A DNA stretch of 64,000 bases. It comes from Methanosarcina sp. KYL-1. GTDB taxonomy: Archaea > Halobacteriota > Methanosarcinia > Methanosarcinales > Methanosarcinaceae. Under the pieces are notes generated by a model that saw only the letters and a list, made by a program, of their open reading frames with translations, did no database searches and was not told the origin of the DNA. The stretch spans positions 27,283 through 91,282 of the forward strand of contig NZ_VOUA01000015.1 of the NCBI RefSeq assembly GCF_024372725.1. The letters are read 5' to 3'. This document shows, in pieces, positions 62,046 through 64,000 of this stretch (position 1 is its first letter; every line of letters starts with the position of its first letter). The translations under genes were made by a program, and so were the position numbers.

Positions 62046-63491
62046 TTACATAAGGGCTTCGCTCATTACGTGGGTTTCGTTTTCCACCCTCACCGGGTTC
62101 TCGTTCTGGGAGTAGAACCAGAGCGGAATGTAGAGGGCGAGCACCACGAAACCGACGATCGTGGAAGTCCATCCAACCTCAAGGCTGTTCAGGTAAACCA
62201 CCCCTATCAGGCAGAGAGGCAGGTTAAAGAGCCCGAAGAAGAGGGCAACGGACTGCCAGCCTTTGGGGGCTTTGAAGGGCCTTTCCAGCTTTGAGAAGCG
62301 GGGGTCAAGTTTTGCCTTCACGTAGGCAAAGAGGCTGATCCCGTTGGCACACACATACCCTATGGCTGATGCAGCCAGGATGGCTGCGGGAGTACCCATG
62401 CAGATGAAACCCATGTTGAAGAGAGCGATGACGATCATCGCATTAACCGGGGTCCCGTGAGCGTTCATCTTGCCGAAGAACTTGGGGAGATTTCCTTCTT
62501 CAGCCATGGAATACATTGCCCTTGAAGCCCCGAGGAAAGCGGTCTGGATGATCATGACCATTGCCGCAACCAGCATGAGGATGGTAAGGGCTCCTCCTAT
62601 GGGTCCGAGGGTCATCTGGGCCATCGGGAGCATAGGCGAGAAGGGTTCGGCCAGGATTCCCTCAATTCCCAGGGTCCCTGTACAGGCTGCCTGGACCAGG
62701 ATGAAGGTCACAAGGCAGATTGCGCCGCAGATAAAGAGGGCTTTTGGCACATCTGACTTCGGTTCCTTGTACTCGGGCCCGTAGATTGCTGCGGTTTCCC
62801 AGGCACAGGCGCTCCACTGGGCCATAGCAAAAAGCCCGAGCAGGATAAGGATGTGCGGTATGTCCCAGCTCCAGTCCGTGGGCAGCCAGGCACCGGTGAT
62901 GTTGCTCATTTCAAAGTGCCCGGTTACGAAAGGTGCAAGGGCGATAATGATAAGCGGGGCAAGAGAAAGCACGGCAAGGATGTACCCGAGGGTCGCTCCG
63001 CCGGCAAGCCCGCGATAATTAACTAGCATAAGGAATATGTAAACAACTGCCCCGGAGGCAAGATAGAGAGCAAGGTCAGGAATGCCGGCAAAGGCAGGGA
63101 CCAGGCCTTTAAGGTAACTTCCGATAAGGATTGCAAAGATAGCAAGCACGGGGTTCCAGGCAAACCAGTAGCTCCAGGCGCTGAACCCACCGAGCAGTTT
63201 ACCCTGGTCGTACTTCTTGTTTCCCTTATTCGTACCGAACACACTCTGGGCGTATCCCGGAAGCCCTGAAGCTTTCGGGAACATTGTTGCAAGTTCGCCG
63301 TAGGCAAAGTTCTGCATGAAACCCTGGAAAACTGAAAGGACCCACACGATGATTGCAAAAGCCCAGACATAACTTGCAAAGTAGCCGATGGAGGGCAGGA
63401 TAAGCACAGGAACCCCAAGGGCAATAGCAAGCCCCTGTTTCCAGTCAATTGTCCTCTGAAGTCCACCGGATCCACTGTTTTCGTCACTCAT
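62046..63491 (-). CDS. APC-family permease, probable methylamine transporter
   Basis: 481 residues from the ATG at 63491 with GGAGTG upstream; about twelve hydrophobic segments, first IALGVPVLILPSIGYFASYVWAFAIIVW. YGELATMFPKASGLPGYAQSVFG is the typical amino-acid/polyamine/organocation block. It is placed directly downstream of mtbB on the same strand, as are the putative methylamine permeases in other Methanosarcina, so dimethylamine or another methylamine is the likely substrate (inference from context). The last residues are a hydrophilic tail. Confidence 0.85.
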   Translation of the reverse strand: MSDENSGSGGLQRTIDWKQGLAIALGVPVLILPSIGYFASYVWAFAIIVWVLSVFQGFMQNFAYGELATMFPKASGLPGYAQSVFGTNKGNKKYDQGKLLGGFSAWSYWFAWNPVLAIFAILIGSYLKGLVPAFAGIPDLALYLASGAVVYIFLMLVNYRGLAGGATLGYILAVLSLAPLIIIALAPFVTGHFEMSNITGAWLPTDWSWDIPHILILLGLFAMAQWSACAWETAAIYGPEYKEPKSDVPKALFICGAICLVTFILVQAACTGTLGIEGILAEPFSPMLPMAQMTLGPIGGALTILMLVAAMVMIIQTAFLGASRAMYSMAEEGNLPKFFGKMNAHGTPVNAMIVIALFNMGFICMGTPAAILAASAIGYVCANGISLFAYVKAKLDPRFSKLERPFKAPKGWQSVALFFGLFNLPLCLIGVVYLNSLEVGWTSTIVGFVVLALYIPLWFYSQNENPVRVENETHVMSEALM

Positions 63492-63797
63492 TTTCACGCA
63501 CACTCCGTTTAGTTTTATACTAATGCGGGTTGACGATTCGCACAGCTCTTAGAGCACAAATCAGCCTATAGAAGCCTGCAAGAGGAAAAACGGGCAGGTG
63601 CCCGGGAACCTGAACAGAGAAACTGTACCGGTTTATTCCCGCCAGCAGAAACCCAAAAAAAGTTTCACCCCCCGTATCCCGGCATGTTTCCCGGGGTTAA
63701 AGGGGGATATAAGTTCCTGATGCCCGTTTTTTCTCAGTTTATGCAGGTATTTCGGATTTTTTGGGATTACTTTGAATTATTTCGGGTTGTCTCGGCG
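63492..63797. other. Gap between mtbB and the permease
   Basis: Contains GC-rich hairpins (CCCGGCATGTTTCCCGGGG near 63677-63696) and C-rich runs downstream of mtbB that could be a terminator or processing site. No gene. Confidence 0.4.
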
Positions 63798-64000
63798 TTA
63801 CTGGGTCTGTTTCCTGAAGAGGTCGCAGGAGTTGATGTTGATGTCGAGAAGCTTTTCTATGTTCATCTTTGCTGCAATGCCCTTTGCAGCTCCCGGCACG
63901 GAAGTGATCACGCCGATGTCAAGCTCCTCACGGAGTTCGCGCATAACGTGTTCGTCCGAGAGGTCCATTGTGTCTACATTGAGCTTCTTTGCCACGTATT
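63798..64000 (-). CDS. mtbB: Dimethylamine:corrinoid methyltransferase MtbB, C-terminal end (partial)
   Basis: The frame is open to the right edge and encodes the last 67 residues; the first codons visible read YVAKKL, internal to the gene, so no start is in the window. The region [44 protein letters not shown] matches the C-terminus of Methanosarcina dimethylamine methyltransferases. These enzymes transfer a methyl group from dimethylamine to the corrinoid protein MtbC and carry a pyrrolysine, encoded by an in-frame UAG, at the active site. That codon is upstream, outside this window. Confidence 0.87.
   Translation of the reverse strand, partial: YVAKKLNVDTMDLSDEHVMRELREELDIGVITSVPGAAKGIAAKMNIEKLLDININSCDLFRKQTQ

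Overview
The window looks like a Methanosarcina chromosome segment; I cannot fix the species. The strongest marker is the right edge, which holds the C-terminal end of a dimethylamine corrinoid methyltransferase (MtbB type, the family that reads UAG as pyrrolysine), followed on the same strand by an APC-family permease. Other signs are long AT-rich intergenic tracts, TATA-like promoter boxes, Shine-Dalgarno-led starts, a SET-domain protein of the archaeal type, FilR1/DUF1724-type regulators, NosD-like surface proteins and Cache/HisKA_2 sensor kinases.

Left part (1-8.5 kb): two AT-rich islands of unfamiliar genes interrupted by ordinary archaeal genes. The first (1-2843, minus strand) is a ubiquitin-like conjugation operon: a 47-residue protein, an E2-like protein, a JAMM/JAB peptidase fused to a second E2-like domain that has lost its cysteine, and an E1-like adenylating enzyme running off the edge. 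The second (5794-8501, minus strand) is a tightly packed three-gene operon with no family I recognise; its middle gene carries a PD-(D/E)xK-like nuclease signature. Both resemble accessory defence modules.

Middle-left (8.9-20.8 kb): a flavin-binding PNPOx protein, an acetolactate-synthase-like TPP enzyme, a RelE-type toxin and antitoxin, then a minus-strand block with a RavA-like MoxR ATPase, a ViaA-like VWA protein, a degraded ORF, a gp5/VgrG-like spike and a contractile tail sheath. A NosD-like surface protein follows.

21.2-27.8 kb: a TetR regulator and a redox/stress regulon (MBL hydrolase, cupin, flavodoxin, iron-sulfur flavoprotein, alpha/beta hydrolase, aldo/keto reductase with ferredoxin domain). 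Near-identical palindromes of the form TGACTGATTAGTCA sit before tetR, the cupin, the hydrolase and the reductase, so the likely operator can be read directly. Gene remnants mark past rearrangement.

28-44 kb: MarR and TrmB-like regulators before an MMPL/RND exporter with an apparent ATA start, a FilR1-type regulator, an AI-2E-family protein, an ABC exporter pair, two tandem two-TM potassium channels, two lipoproteins, a NifX-like protein, tRNA-Gln(CUG) and small DNA-binding proteins. A gene desert of about 2.1-2.4 kb, very AT-rich, follows.

46.6-64 kb: a two-domain PPK2, then three paralogous Cache-HAMP-PAS-HisKA_2 kinases. The first two are each followed by a receiver-only response regulator; the third has none and faces a 2 kb non-coding tract with a six-copy array of about 45 bp hairpin repeats. 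A J-domain membrane protein and a FilR1-type regulator lie between them.
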